Shown here: positions 11,530 through 24,324 of the stretch, in pieces
Position numbering within the stretch: the stretch's first letter is position 1
Layout: every line of letters begins with the position of its first letter
Assembly (NCBI GenBank): GCA_014338405.1
Contig: JTDE01001025.1
Span: 38,262-102,261, forward strand
Source of the DNA: Paragonimus skrjabini miyazakii
Taxonomy: Eukaryota; Platyhelminthes; Trematoda; Plagiorchiida; Troglotrematidae
Length of the DNA stretch: 64,000 nucleotides
Direction: 5' to 3'
Program-made: the position numbers and the translations under genes
The notes under the pieces: generated by a model
Told to the model about the DNA's origin: nothing
Databases searched by the model: none
What the model saw: the letters and a program-made list of their open reading frames with translations, nothing else

Positions 11530-12030
11530 CCAAAAATCAAAACCAAATCGGGGTGCTGGAAACTTGGTACTATTGACAAAAACTAGGGTCAGTTACAAGA
11601 AACAAACCTCAGTTCATTTGCGTTCGCACGATAAAGTACAAAGATTGACCGAAATAGACCGCCACTGGTCCAGAGGCACGGCAACTGCAAGCACAGGTGA
11701 CCAACAAGCAAGGACGAACGGACGAAGTGCGACCGGATCGGTCTATTGTGTCTAAATAGTGGTCCTTCGGGCAGACCGATTAGTCGGCGGCAGTTCCACG
11801 GCGGCCCGTATTCACAGGGGTGGAGAGGGTGAGACGGGCAGACAACAATGGGTGTGTGGGCAGGTGAATGAGATTCAATGACTGAGGGAGGTAGACTGAG
11901 GAAATTAGTACATTTAGACTCGGTTTGTGAGAATAACGATAACAGGCGTCTAGTTAGACGGGGTCACGAGGAAGTGTGCGAAAGGGTCAGTCGAAGGGAA
12001 TTTTGACATCGAAAAATGTCCACAATATAC
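11530..12030. other. GC-rich island, unassigned
   Basis: This stretch is clearly richer in G and C than its surroundings and contains several CpGs. It has a short open frame (11564-11755) with no recognised domain and no splice context. It may be a remnant of an inserted element. Confidence 0.35.
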
Positions 12031-12138
12031 AACACTCGAATTACGCCTTTTTAAGGGGTCGTTAGTATTGCGTATCCTTGTTACAACCAAGATCTACATT
12101 CCGATTCGCTCGCTCCAGAGTTATTGATTTCACATTAG

Positions 12139-12151
12139 CCCCCCCCCCCCC
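12139..12151. repeat. Poly(C) tract
   Basis: Thirteen consecutive cytosines, a likely length-variable site. Confidence 0.8.
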
Positions 12152-12308
12152 GGGATAATCGTGTGTGAACGTCCGAGCACGTTCCTCTGTAACTTTGCTT
12201 CTTTTGAAAAGCCGCCGTTTGAAGCTTTTTTTAACTGCGAAGGGGTGCGGTTGAATGTGATTGCGTTCAATTTATACAAGTGAGTGGCAGTTTGAAGAGT
12301 TGTTGAGT

Positions 12309-12720
12309 TACTGATGAGTAGTAGGGGATTTTGATTTTCATATAGATTGAAAATCACCCACAATTGATCGCAGCTGTCGCATTACCATGGACGTTCCAGT
12401 CGACCCCTTTCGAAAAGAAGCACTAGACTCGAGTTTCGCTCTCATTCGAGCTCGTCAGTAGTGCATATCATCGCCACTGCCGAGACTAGAACCACGGCCA
12501 CGCAGTGTTTACCACTGTGCCATTGACCTCACACTAAACACGACCGAATTATCATATGTGAACACTCAACCACTTTCGCCTGTAAGTAATGATCAGGTTG
12601 TCCGATCGTCTCGATAGGAGACACAGTTACTGTCCTGTTAACTCCAGTCGATAACCCCGCGATTAGGACTTCCTAGGCAGGTCGAGATCTCCGATCTCAT
12701 TGAACCTGTTAGGAGATATT
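12309..12720 (-). mobile_element. tRNA-derived SINE with hammerhead ribozyme (family 1), full unit of a second tandem dimer
   Basis: This copy has the same organisation as the one at 8536: on minus, the 5' body, A box (12505-12522), B box (12479-12495), hammerhead (12420-12464) and 3' region with GACAGCTGCGATCAATTGTG. A partial second unit starts at 12721, giving a period of about 411 bp. The B box has drifted to GGTTCTAGTCTC, weaker than in the 8536 copy. Two independent dimers in one window argue that tandem arrangement is a property of the family. Confidence 0.85.
12420..12464 (-). ncRNA. Type I hammerhead ribozyme
   Basis: On minus, GCACTA, CTGACGA, stem II GCTC/GAGC with an internal G-A mismatch near the loop, GAAA, C-TCGA-G, GTC and TAGTGC. 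Stem I is a perfect six-base-pair helix. All core bases are conserved, so it is predicted competent. Confidence 0.85.
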
Positions 12721-12838
12721 TTAGACTACTGATGAGTAGTGGGGGATTTTGATTTTCATATGGAATGAACATCACCCACAATTGATCGCAGCTGTCACAT
12801 TCCCCTAGACTTTCCAGTTAGCCCCTTTCGAAAAGAGC
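12721..12838 (-). repeat. Truncated second unit of the ribozyme-SINE dimer
   Basis: It repeats CTGATGAGTAGTGGGGGA and CACAATTGATCGCAGCTGTC and breaks off after the TTTCGAAAAG motif just before the ribozyme, which is absent. Confidence 0.8.
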
Positions 12839-12944
12839 TGACTAGAAAGTTGTTGAGCTGGCTAATTAACTTGGTAATTGTTTGTCAAGAGTTGTGATGT
12901 TTGGTTGAGCACATCCAATATTAGAAGAGATCCATTTACGAAAA

Positions 12945-13032
12945 ATCTGGACTTCGGCTGGGTTCGAACCAGCGACAGAAACACCACACCCAAACGCGGC
13001 AAGCGCTCTACTTATCAGTAATTCGCAGCCAA
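12945..13032 (-). repeat. tRNA-derived SINE without ribozyme (family 2)
   Basis: On minus it reads GTAGAGCGCTTGCCGCGTTT, then a perfect B box GGTTCGAACCC, then AGCCGAAGTCC. The anticodon arm region is not tRNA-like, so this is a SINE rather than a tRNA gene. Confidence 0.75.
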
Positions 13033-13041
13033 TATTGTAGT

Positions 13042-14017
13042 GTGAATTCTAGAATGTGTATGTTAGTTTTCAAATGTCCTCTGCATCTCAAACTACTGAA
13101 GTGTTACATCAACTATTCGCTGTCTCAGAAAAATGGGAACTATAAGGATGTGAACGAGACAAACAATTTCGAAGCTTATATAAATGATTCACTTTTTTGT
13201 TGGCAACTATTTGAAGCATCAATGTTTGTACTACAACAGTGGATACAAAAAATTCTCAAAATACTGTCAATTATTTGCAAAGATGCTGTTATTCTAGTAA
13301 TCAATTGAAAAGTAAGTTGGATTATTAAAGGTTCCTTGGTTATTCTCGAGGAAACGATCGCACATTTCCATTGTTTGAAACCAGTTTTTGTTCTTTAAAA
13401 TGATTTTATTTCAGCAAACACGTTTAATATAAAACATCTACTTTTGTGGTAGTAATGAACTGGTTCTAAAAAAACACTGGTAACCATTAGCAACAATACC
13501 CTTTAGCTTTTCGTAGCAAGTAAGTGTTTTTACATTTGTCCGACGCTATTTTTATGCTTTTTCTTCTTCACTGGTCGTATGATGGATCAGGTAAACTTTA
13601 TTCAATCCAACATTTAAAAAAAGATCCCGAGCATATATGTGAAATTTGGATTAAATATTTACAGGATTATATATCGGCGGCATGATTGCACAAAGTATAC
13701 TAGTCATTCAAAATTGATGGTATTTAAATTTCCCAGAATGTAACTCATGCACTTTTACTACATCGGTATGTAGAACTCAATATCTAGTGACTTAGTATGG
13801 GTTGGTGCAAAGTGGTATGTGGTTTTGTCAAAGACTTTTCCCCGATTACAGGACAGAAATCTTTTTGTTGTTTACTATAAGTTATCCAGCAGAATGAATC
13901 ACCGCGATGAAGCTTCTAGAAAGCATGACCTATAACTGTACGTTTTCACGCTACTTTTAGAATAGACTGTAAAGATGTATGCTGTGAGTAATATGTGATT
14001 GGGCAGTTACTCGGTCA
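13042..14017. other. Non-coding stretch with one weak exon candidate
   Basis: An open frame at 13042-13308 has no recognisable domain. A possible small + exon at about 13665-13719, after acceptor TATTTACAG, reads YRRHDCTKYTSHSKLM before a GTATTT donor. It is not anchored by neighbours. Confidence 0.25.
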
Positions 14018-14251
14018 CTATTTGTCTAAGACGGTAAAACCTTGATCATTAATACCAACTGTTTGCAGTCCATCTTGATGCAACCAACTACTGGCTTGAA
14101 TCACTAATTTACGCATACTGACTTTAAAAAGAGTATTGTAATTGATTGTTTTACCTGGAGACGGCGTAGTATTTTGAAAGTGTACACTTAGTCGGAGATT
14201 CAAACCACCAGAGGATGACAGTTTCACGTCAAACTGTGATAGACCGCTTTC
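14018..14251 (-). CDS. Candidate terminal exon, unknown protein
   Basis: On minus, acceptor TTGGCATTCAG (14252-14254 region) is followed by an open frame of 77 codons beginning ESGLSQFDVKLSSSGGLNLR and ending GFTVLDK before a TAG stop. Residue composition looks protein-like, with alternating hydrophobic positions suggesting beta strands. I do not recognise a family. Upstream exons would lie at higher coordinates on minus, but none is identified. It opposes the + gene whose exons flank it. Confidence 0.35.
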   Translation of the reverse strand, partial: ESGLSQFDVKLSSSGGLNLRLSVHFQNTTPSPGKTINYNTLFKVSMRKLVIQASSWLHQDGLQTVGINDQGFTVLDK

Positions 14252-14269
14252 CTGAATGCCAAATGTGTT

Positions 14270-16555
14270 GTTCGTAAATCAGTTGGTTCCTCTCATGCTA
14301 TATTCTCGGTGTATCACTTTTCAGTTAATTAATTGAGTTCCCGTTTTTTTCTTGCAAGAGATGGGCTGACAACGCAACCGGTGTGTCATGTCAATGAAGT
14401 AATGTCAATGGGATAATGATCTTCAGGAGATATTTATCTGAAAATTAAAGGATGAGACATAACAGTTATGGGAAGGATTATTGAACGAACCATTTCAGAT
14501 CCTTCATCAAAATGCAGGGTTAACCCTATTGGCATTTGAGGTTAGTTCCGTAGGCGTAAAGAGATTGCCTGAAGCGAACGTTTTGTGCGCCTTTCAGACC
14601 GCTTTGGCGCGATAACAGTATTCAAAGTCTGGAACCGGTTGTCCGTAGTTTAATTACTCCAAATATCTGACTACTTCTGCAGCTGTTCTGTTTATGTTAG
14701 AAGCCACAGTTTCATGTCACTCACATGTAACAGAGGCGAGAATGTGGAAAACTGCAAGATTTGAAGGAAAAACGAGTTGGACACAAGCGATTCCATTACG
14801 GTAATCTATATGACACTACTATGCTGATAACACCAATAAGAAAGTATACCACACAACCTGGTCTTGCAGCTGCAGCCCTTGAATTTCCAGTAGTTCATTT
14901 TTACCTTCCTCGACTATTTCTGTGGACAGGATTGCGTAGTAAACTTGACAGAAATGATTTGTAAAATACTGGTCCCAAAGAATCAATCGCTGTTGTCTGT
15001 TATTTCCAAGGAGAGTGTCAGTTAGCACACAATATAAAAGTCTAATGAAGTACCTGTTAAAGGTTATGAATATGAGTTGATGGGCGCATAGTGTTTCACA
15101 ACTTGTCTCCGTGTCCGTTCAAAGGTAACTGATAGTAATGCAGTCATTCTGAGGTAATCAATATTAGCAGAGACCACCAGACTTAAAGACGGATAATATG
15201 ACGTGAACCTTCTACGCACTGAAAAGTTGCCCTATCAAAATGGTCATGTGAATAAATCACAAGTTGATCTCAAAGGCTGGTTGCTACATTGCCGCAGTAT
15301 CAGTAGAAACTACGATATGAACCTGGGACAGATTTACTCACGCAATACTCAGAACTTCTAAATCATCCGTATGTTTGTCGTAACCTAACCTAGGTGGTGC
15401 ATATCGAAGATTGTAAGTCGGCGCTGAAACATAGTTAGGGATTGACTATAAATATTCTGGGGATATGAAGCTAACAGAAACATCGATATTGCTATTGTCT
15501 ATATTGGTTACTAAGCAGCTATGAACCACGGAGTACTGAACATGTGGTCGCGCAGTATCCTCCACTTGGTATACATTGAAAGCGAGCTGCATTACCGAGA
15601 ATGAATTGAGTTGAATTGAAGATTTGCGACTGGGTGGTCAAGGCCGTATAATTCTAAGAGATCTCCGGACAGTTCTGGTAATCCGGTTTACGATGCATTG
15701 GAAAACATCATACGATAACTATGGTTTTATGGCATTTGGCTAACAGATATCATTCAACCGGTAGGACTGAACGGTCTAGTCTGCTCCACAAAATTTCCTT
15801 ATGAAGCTGCGAATTAAGTATGAAGCTTGCACGTGATCAACTTATTGTAACGAAATACTCCAATCTTAATAGCTGTATATCTAATGATAATACCTAATGT
15901 CCAGATTACGTAATATTAACATATCGATCATATTGCTAAAGCGTCTGTCTCTCGGTGATCTTTGTAACCGAAAGTTGGTCATACATACCAACGTAAAGAT
16001 GATTACTGTCCATAATGCACAATTTAGATGTGAATGCAAAGCCAATTAAGTAGCTCACAACACTTTTCCAGGATAAGAAACACCTGTCATAAGCATACAG
16101 TATGTTGTATGACAGGCAGTTTCGTTGTGAGTAGTATACTACTCACAAGTAGTATGTTACCCACAGGCAACGTTCAGGAACAAAAGGGCAAGCTGCGAGT
16201 GCCAGGAAGACGGAGGATAAGGAGAGACTATCAAAATAGTGTGTACGCGCTCGGCAGAAGTTCCAACAAGGCGAATGACAATGATGGATGTGAATGTATA
16301 AATAACTTGCAAATGAGTATACGCGTTTGAGGTTTGATTTTTGACATGACCTATATGGGCGTTTGTGCAATAAGCGAATTCTCGGGCCAAGCGTCTTTTG
16401 CGGTCACAACAAGTATATCTTCAGTAGAAGTACTTCTTCTTATGGGGTGAGTGGATTCCGTTCTCACGGTACCCTATGACAGTGGTACACTGTAAGAAAA
16501 TTCGGTATAGGTTTTCACTCTTGATTAATACTGGTCTTATGTTGACTTTGTTTAG
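14270..16555. other. Intronic or intergenic DNA without a recognised feature
   Basis: No exon with good borders and no repeat family member was recognised. Short open frames (14761-14964, 16034-16330) overlap open frames on the opposite strand and look like chance. Confidence 0.3.
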
Positions 16556-16630
16556 TACTTCATTATACCACAAGACTTGCCCCAGGAACTATTTAACCAA
16601 TTGACTCTCGCTTGTGATATGTTGCGAATG
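16556..16630 (+). CDS. Candidate exon, possibly of the 9436 gene
   Basis: After acceptor ACTTTGTTTAG the phase-0 frame reads IIPQDLPQELFNQLTLACDM, compatible with the phase-0 end of the exon at 11232. The best donor, ATG|GTACAC, is weak; otherwise the frame runs on to a TAG at about 16722. Amphipathic leucine-rich character suggests an alpha helix. Function is unknown. Confidence 0.4.
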
Positions 16631-18289
16631 GTACACGATCATCGGAAAAATGAGGCAAGATTCTCATTTGGGATCTACAGTACTAATGACTTTGACTCAT
16701 TTAATTTGAAAAATGGAAAACACTAGACGATATGATACCATCTAGCATCTGCTATCTGTTAATGCGCTGCTTCAGTGGTAAGAGATGTTTACCGAAAACA
16801 TTTACTCGCATGTTTCAGTAGGCACATGAAGGACATTGGTTTGATATAGTTTCAACCAGTTCAGTTTGTGCGATGAATACTTTTTAAGAGTTTGTGCCCA
16901 ACTCAACATAACCACAATACTGTCTGATTGATTCGTCAAACAAAAGTGAACTAGGTTTTGTCTTTTTCTCAAGTCAGTTGGACAAGCTTTAGACCACTTT
17001 TTTTGTCTTGGTCATAGCTTAGATTTGGATCTATCGGAACATCATATACAAATCTTTTGCTAATTTACTGTTTCGTCTTATGGTCTGTCTGTAAATACGC
17101 AAAGTCAACAGTGGAAGAGACATCGAATATGACTGAATTTTCTCCCTCAAACAAGCTGTGATTTCTTCAAAGAAAGTGGACCCTTTTGGAGATTACTAGT
17201 TGGTTGACGCAATGTCCTACGTGAGAGGTTGCAGAGTGTTATGTCTGATGAGATACAGATAGGCAGTTAGACTGTTCAACGTAAGCAATCAATATACTAA
17301 ATAAGACTACATTAAATCACACACATCATGTGACAACAGTGAGAAAGCATACGATTTTCAACCCACCATAGCTATAAATGTATAACCTTTAATTGTTGTG
17401 GCATACACCAATGACGTCGAGCCGTGAGTTCTGACCATTTCACGTTTCCAAACCTTGGGAAAATGACGGATAATTAGTTTGAATTGAACAACGTTCACAT
17501 TTGATGGCAGCCTTTACATTCAGGTAGGCTTTTCGGCTTGTTCACCACGAAAGGAAATATTAGAACGAAATGAGATGAAGTCATACAATAATAATAATCA
17601 TCATGTATCTGAAACAAAAGTTAGCAGACTGAAACATACGGTATCAACTGGAAAAACTTACCGACTACGTTTCGTGGTCACCTTAACAATATGAAGGCAG
17701 AATATGTGTAGAAGTTGAACGAAACACGAAATAACGGAACAATAGTTAGATTGATTGCATGCGGTTGAATGCATGTACCGAGATCTAATGGAAGATGTAG
17801 AAATACATCTACAAAGGTCCGGGTGAACGAGGTGAATTGTGTCAAATAGGATTTTTATTGCAAACATTTAACGAGCTGAAGTACATTACGGAACAATCAA
17901 CTAGATTGACTGATCAGGAAGAATATCAACGCAATGTAATCTATGTTGTATGAAACTAGTGAATACATTATATACTTTTAAAACGAAGCAGGTGAATTAC
18001 AAGTAAAGAGTGGAGTATATAAGCATTGATAAATTGACTGACCAGTTGGTACGGAGAGAGGAAACAGTTTATATGCAGTATCAGAGTTAAAGTCTTCTGA
18101 CTTCATAGGAAACATGAGCAAAGTAAATTGGTTAATCATGTGGTTAATCAAGGTAATCCTTCAGTAGTTAATAGAAAGAAATGGAGGCAGACGAGCACAT
18201 GGATCTGCATTGGAGAGTTCATTACAATAATTGGCTTCCATAGACAAAAACATATCGACACCATTAGGCATGTTAGTAATAAGTAGTCT

Positions 18290-18705
18290 GGCAGATGCAA
18301 TGGTTAAGAAAAGGGGCAATTGGGAGAAATCCGGACTTCGGCAGGATTTCAGTCAATGACAGAAGCAGTACGCCTAGACACGGTTGGCACTCTACTACTT
18401 GAGCTGAGCAGAAAGCTCAGATATTTCACTTTTGTACTCAGTTATTCACTTCACCTACTGTGTCATGAAATTCAAAAGAATCACCCAGGAGATTGATTGC
18501 CCAAACAGGATTTGTCAGTTAGGTTGGGCTGGAATCCATCAACACTACTGATGACTAAAGACACTGTGTTACTGATAAGTAATTTGGCAGATTTGATAGT
18601 TTAGAAGAGATGCCATCGCGAAGATTCTCGCCCCTTGACTCATTCAGTAGAACACGCTACAACTGAACAAGCTGCTTCCATCGCTGGTTCAAATCTAGCA
18701 GAATT
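18290..18705. repeat. Inverted pair of degenerate family 2 tRNA-SINEs
   Basis: The left copy (about 18330-18420) is on minus, with CGGACTTCGGCAGGATT and a degenerate A-box region. The right copy (about 18650-18705) is on plus, with CATCGCTGGTTCAAATC. They lie head-to-head around a spacer related to the family's 5' body. Target-like motifs GTTACTGATAAGTAAT flank the inner part. Confidence 0.6.
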
Positions 18706-19721
18706 TCACGTACTTCGCGGTTAGATCCATTTTAAACTTGCATGGGTTAACTAGGAGACTCCAACCAACTTGGTAATTTGAGTTTGTTGTCCAGCAGAGC
18801 GGATGGAATAGAACGATGTCCAACATAAGATTAGTCGCGTGTTTGGTTATAGAACTGTCAACATGAACTGGCAGAGGTTCCGCAGAAATTGAGTATGAGG
18901 TCGGAGTGAATAATGTATTCTGCAGAATATCAAAGAAACTGGTGATAAGCGATAAGCCTCGAGCGGTAAATTGAATAAATTGGCTTAGATTCACAAATTA
19001 ATCACATGAGTTATCAAAAGTTGAGATTTGAGTGCCAGATGAAGTGACTAGTGGAAGTAGCGTTTCTCGGTCAATAGTTCTGAATGTATCTTGCTAGTCT
19101 AAGAAACATCTGAACATTTCTAAATGTTTAGGCAAGTATTGACAAAACGAAGCGCATTAAATAAATGCCAGGTTAAGGGGGCTAACTGTGAGAAAACATA
19201 AGCGAATTGACTAGAGTACACGATGTTCATTTGAGAACCGTTTCATTATTTTTCAACGTTACGGACGCGCACTACATCAGGCAAAACTTTGTTGAAAGTT
19301 GATGTGATATTTGTGGTCTTTCAGTAGTCAACGATTTTGAATTGCGTGAAATTCTAGATGAATGAATTTCTTAAGAACAGTCTGTGATAAACCGTTGGAT
19401 CAGCTTTCATTGCCGGATTTTTTCACGTCATCTATCCAGAAATGGCTAATAATTATCAGATCGTACGTTCCCATTCAGCATCACTTTCGAGTAGTACCAG
19501 GGCTGGAGGTAGGTAAACGGTAGACTGGCCTAGAAAAGTGAGCCGTACTGACCAACACAGATTGTGGCTAACTAATCTAGGATCCGGTTCATTAGCGTGA
19601 ACGATTTTTGTGGAGTAGTTTTTATACAAGTTTTAGTTGTATGAGGACCTCATTGATGGTGCAATTCAAATGAAACTTCGGTGGTCATACTAACTTGCAC
19701 TAATCTGATTTAACTTTTCAG

Positions 19722-19826
19722 AGAAAAAAAATCAAAATATGCAGATCAACTAACCAATAATTCAACAACATTGAGCGACACTGCTGATGAGTTAACAACA
19801 CTAACCTCCAAGTGCATAAAACGTGG
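19722..19826 (+). CDS. Candidate internal exon, helical, unknown protein
   Basis: Acceptor TTAACTTTTCAG and donor GG|GTAAAG enclose 105 bp open in one useful frame, reading KYADQLTNNSTTLSDTADEL and then TTLTSKCIKRG. The spacing of leucines and polar residues fits a coiled coil. The entry and exit phases (both 2) do not connect directly to 16556-16630, so an exon between them is missing or it belongs to another transcript. Confidence 0.5.
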
Positions 19827-20667
19827 GTAAAGTGCAATGAAACGCTACCATAAATGTATAACCAGATATTTGTATGCTGAGTAGGGGTTAAGTCTTTATC
19901 AAGAATCCGTGTTGGGTTGAAATTATTGTGCTACCTAGAAGACGTTCACGTTTTATGCGAATAGTCAATTGTTGTTTGAATGCGTACACAAAAGTCACTG
20001 GTCCTGATAATGTTGCTTGCTTTGATCTCTGAAAGCATGTTACAGACCTGCAAATGAGTAGTGTCGTGTTTATGAGGACGATTCAGTTTTGAAGAGTGTT
20101 GAGGAACCAAGTTTAAGTAGTTTGGTTGAGATATTTCTCAAACTTTAAACGAATTTTCGGATTGTACATGCTTAAGGGAACAGCCTTTGTTCTTCAGTAG
20201 ATCAATATTTAGAACAAATTGCTACCCAAGTTTTAAATCAATGATCCTAATAACAAAATTTTGTTGGATTACTACAGGTCACGTGATTAGTTGTAAACAC
20301 GGCAAGTTTAACCTAAAGTGCACCGGTAAAATATGAGTCTCCTCAACAGTTGTGCACGCGATGTATAAAGGTCGGGATGAACATTCTGTTTGCTCAACAA
20401 GCTGACCGTTGTAGAATGGATTTTACGGCGTGCATGGCATCAACGGGACTCATGAAAGTCGAAACGGCTCTCTGCCATATTGATGGTGTTTACTGAGGTC
20501 AGGTGCTTACTGATTTGTACAGATAGGTAAAGGCTTTCTGACTATGCTGTCCTGTTTTTGTATTGGTTGCGGAATAAGAAGTGTTTGACGATTCAGACAT
20601 GTTTGCCAAGATAGTGCTTGGTTATATCTCATTGAATCTCTACTTGTGCTTGTAACTGTTACTTTAG

Positions 20668-20870
20668 TCAAAATGAAAACTGATAGCCTTCCGGTTTATA
20701 CCAAAAACTGCGTTCATGTCCTTCTGCGCACTCAAGGGGCTGACCACGGTTTTGACTTGGATGAAGTGGGCACAGAAACCAGCCACATCAACGTGTGGCG
20801 GGTCATTTTCAACTTAGGTTTATCAGCAAAACCTTTCAAGCTACAGTTAAGCCCCAAACACATCATTTAA
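20668..20870 (+). CDS. Candidate terminal exon, unknown
   Basis: After a pyrimidine-rich acceptor (TGTTACTTTAG) an ATG at 20672 opens a 66-codon frame ending in TAA, with NCVHVLLRTQGADHGFDLDE near the start. No family is recognised; it could equally be a transposon remnant. Confidence 0.25.
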
Positions 20871-20879
20871 AGTGGACTT

Positions 20880-22960
20880 TGAATGATATCGATCAATTTA
20901 TGTTTACAAGTGCTTTTACGAAATAAGATCCTAACAGAACTGGCCGGTTCGTGATTCGAATGGTTGTCTTTTTAATAAGTGTTGGAGGTCAGTTGAACTT
21001 AACCATTAGTTATATTGCAACAAAATGTCTTTCACTAAGACAATGTCGTAATTGATAAATTCGCATTACGATTGCTGGACAACATGCATTTATGCTTTTA
21101 AATCGTAAGGTTCTAACCAAAGGTGGCGGGGATCCCATGCGTATTCGATTCCGTTTCCTTAACCGGCGTAGCCCCTTTAAGATCCACGATCTTCGTACCT
21201 ATACCGTTTGATTTGTCGTGAATTTCTGTAATCTTTAGTCTATGGGGTTTGACCTTGAAATGTACCGCTAAGAATGAAATGAGTTACACATCTGATCGTA
21301 TACCCCTATCTCACCGCGAAATTTGCATGGGATGGTTAGATTGAGATATCTAGCAACACCTGTATAAATCTGGATGAACCGGCACGGTTCAGGTCTTGAC
21401 CAGTTTGCACTGCTTACGACCGTTAACGTCAAAAGACTGCAGTCAATGCGAAAAACAATCTGTTGTCAGAACTATAGAGATACTTATTAAAATTTGCCAC
21501 TATAAAGATGTTGGTCACACATCAATTTACTGCAAGTGCCGACAGTCTAGCGGGAGAAAGTGCCAGCAAATGCAAGTCTGTCAGAGGAATTTTGGCTTGA
21601 CAACGATCACGACATTTCAGAATTCGGTCATTAAAACTGATTAAACGGTCTATTCACAACAATGGAATTTATACAAGTGACACCGCTTGTTTCGAACTAA
21701 TTCCCCAGGGTCAACAGTCTCATGAGAATGAGTTTCCATTATTATCATCATGAACACCCGTTCAGATGTTGGTTAGTTTACTTTTTTCCTACTGAGCCCA
21801 ACAAATAACGGTGACGTTCCTGGTGGACTGGTATTTTGCAAATGAGCAAAAACATACAATGTTAACACAATCATTTCTATTCATTTAAAGCTTTATCAAC
21901 TCACATGTTGTGAGTGATTCTATTATAACTTGCAGCAACCTGAAGTACATGGCACACTTATCACTGGTGGGTCAAAGTAACGAAAACACATTAGCTATAT
22001 AGAGGTTGGAACCTTTGAACAACAGTTAGATGGTTATCAACAAGTTGATGTCCTTTTGACACTAGGGTGTTTCTACGCTTGCTGAGTAAGTTGACCACAG
22101 TTGACCACGTACACACAGGTGTGCTGATCAATTTCTTGTTTCTGTCAGCCGTATCCGTTTATTGAGGAATATCAATATTACAGTTAGAAGGCCTTCTGGT
22201 TTAAAAAGTGATCAGTTTTTCCAGATCTCCGTGTACTGGTTTAATACCGGGGTAATGGGTCAGTTATTTTAAACTAATAACCAAGTGAACACCAAGTAAA
22301 CTTATGCTAATTCAAATTTGACTGATGACATATATGAAATCGCTGCCATCTGCCAGTGATTTATCACAAAAGAATTTGTTTATCTGTGATGAACAGCAAC
22401 AGAACTTGAACATCATCCACTGGTGATTACAACTTTGTCATTCAGATGAGCGCTTGTATTGAATTACTTTTGAACAAAACACTGTATTCAAATGTAGACC
22501 ACTGGTTCTACCATTTCAGTTGTACATATATCCCTCTTGAATGAAGCATCAAGTCAGACTGTTCTGTTCGTAACCTCAGTCTGACGCCTACCATTTGGTT
22601 GATTTCACACTGACCATGAATGAATACTCCCAGTCAACTGTTTGGTATTGAGAGCTCAGAAGAATCGACCATTATGTTCAATCCCGTGCGAGAAATGTAC
22701 GGTGACTATGTTGGTGACCCATCGGATAGCACTGTGAACAAGACTTGCAGTTCAGTTGAAACCCTTAATGTACTCAACTCACTGATTCTGTAAAGTACGA
22801 ACACCGGACGACTGGTATTACAACAAACATTCTTATACATTTTTGGTCAAATACTTCCACATACTTGTCACATTTATTGTCATTCTTTGAATGTTTCCAC
22901 AGCGAAACAAGTCACATTTGTGGATAAGGACTAAAGCATTTTTCTTATGAGATAAATCTT
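20880..22960. other. No supported feature
   Basis: AT-rich sequence with one chance-like open frame at 21396-21644. No known repeat copy seen. Confidence 0.3.
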
Positions 22961-22962
22961 AC

Positions 22963-23123
22963 ATGTTCAATTTGCCTGCGAATTGTCCGCACACAACTGA
23001 ATTTCTGTGAAACAGTTTGAAATAGTCTGAATACAACTGGACAAGAAATTAATCGTACACAACATACGGTGTGAACCAATTGTACGCAGTCATCGGCAAT
23101 GACCAAAGAATCCACTGTGTCAC
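22963..23123 (-). CDS. Candidate internal exon, unknown protein
   Basis: On minus, a strong acceptor (poly-T then AATGCCCTTCTAG) and the consensus donor CAT|GTAAGA enclose 161 bp with one long open frame reading DTVDSLVIADDCVQLVHTVC and ending RRQIEH. It is rich in valine and cysteine. Entry phase is 1 and exit phase 0. No linked exon was found, so strand and gene remain tentative. Confidence 0.4.
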
Positions 23124-24118
23124 CTAGAAGGGCATTGAACAAAAAAAAGACTGTTCAAATTAAGAAAAATATAAGTTCTAACGAAACAAGTAGATGAGAC
23201 TATTAATCATTCACATTTCTGAGGCTCCTGTACAGAACAGAAGAAGATATGACCAGTCTTTAATCTTCTGTACGGAGCAATGAATCATTTAATCGATCGA
23301 AGTACACGACTTTTCTATTGCTTCTGTTGGCGAATTCGTTTTTTTCAGATGATCTAACTGAGCAGGTATCAAAGTAAAAAGTTATGTAAAGTTTGCTCAA
23401 TTGCACATAAGCTCAGTAAGTGCATAATAAAAACGGACTATCAGTGAATATTGTTAATATTGAAAGTGTAATCTGTTATCTGTTATCTCAAATTCTATTC
23501 TTTTTACAGTTGTCTGATACAAAAGCAATTCACAACTAGTTTTATCAACGAACACAATTGTGCGTTATCTCATCAAGTTGTACGTGTTTTATGTCACATT
23601 GTTGATATCTCAGATGATATGTAGCTAATGTATTCGAGAAACAACTCAAGTTTTAAATACCAATAGGGTAAACCGTTTTATGCTTACTCATGAGTACTTG
23701 TTTAAACAACTGGACGTTCAAAAGACTTAAGGGGTTGAGAATGGCCCTATCCGTTCACCCGTTGGAAGGTAGGTTGGGGATGACAATTTGAAGTCGGCGT
23801 ATTCAGCTTTATATATTTGAAGCATTGGTACAAACTGGCGGGCTGACCTTCGTTAACTGTAGTCGCTTTTGTTGCAGCCAACAGGTCAAATCTTATATTA
23901 GGATGTCTTTTTATCCATGACTACGGGGAGGTAGTCAACACTATAACCATGTATTCAATAGGAGAACAAGTTCTGGTTAACGTTGAAATCAATGTCATGT
24001 GCAAACTGGCCACACAATTGATCTGTTGTTCAGTAACAACGAAGTTTTTGACTACTTGTGAGTAGAATAAATTTTAATATAATTTTACTCAACATTTGGA
24101 CGATCGTTTGTTTTTTAG

Positions 24119-24178
24119 CCGCCATTAAGTATGTATGGCTTGCAGTCTAAAGCAGACAAGTACGAGAATGCAGTTTGA
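24119..24178 (+). CDS. Candidate C-terminal exon
   Basis: Acceptor TTTGTTTTTTAG is followed in phase 0 by 19 codons (PPLSMYGLQSKADKYENAV) and TGA. A GTACGA inside could also be a donor. It may be the last exon of the + gene that begins before 9436, but no phase link proves it. Confidence 0.35.
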   Translation, partial: PPLSMYGLQSKADKYENAV

Positions 24179-24324
24179 CAGACTAAGTGAAATTGGAGGT
24201 GGGACATCACCGTAAAGCCCAAATGATTTCTGTTGATAGAAGTTAACAGACGACTGACCTACCTGGACCACACGTTCTAATATTATTTCATGGTCGTCCA
24301 TAGCGAAAGGAAAATGGGCTTGAA

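Noticed and set aside
12961..13020. tRNA gene
   Set aside because: A perfect B box and acceptor-like pairing are present, but the anticodon arm and 5' half do not fold as tRNA and the sequence recurs as a dispersed SINE.
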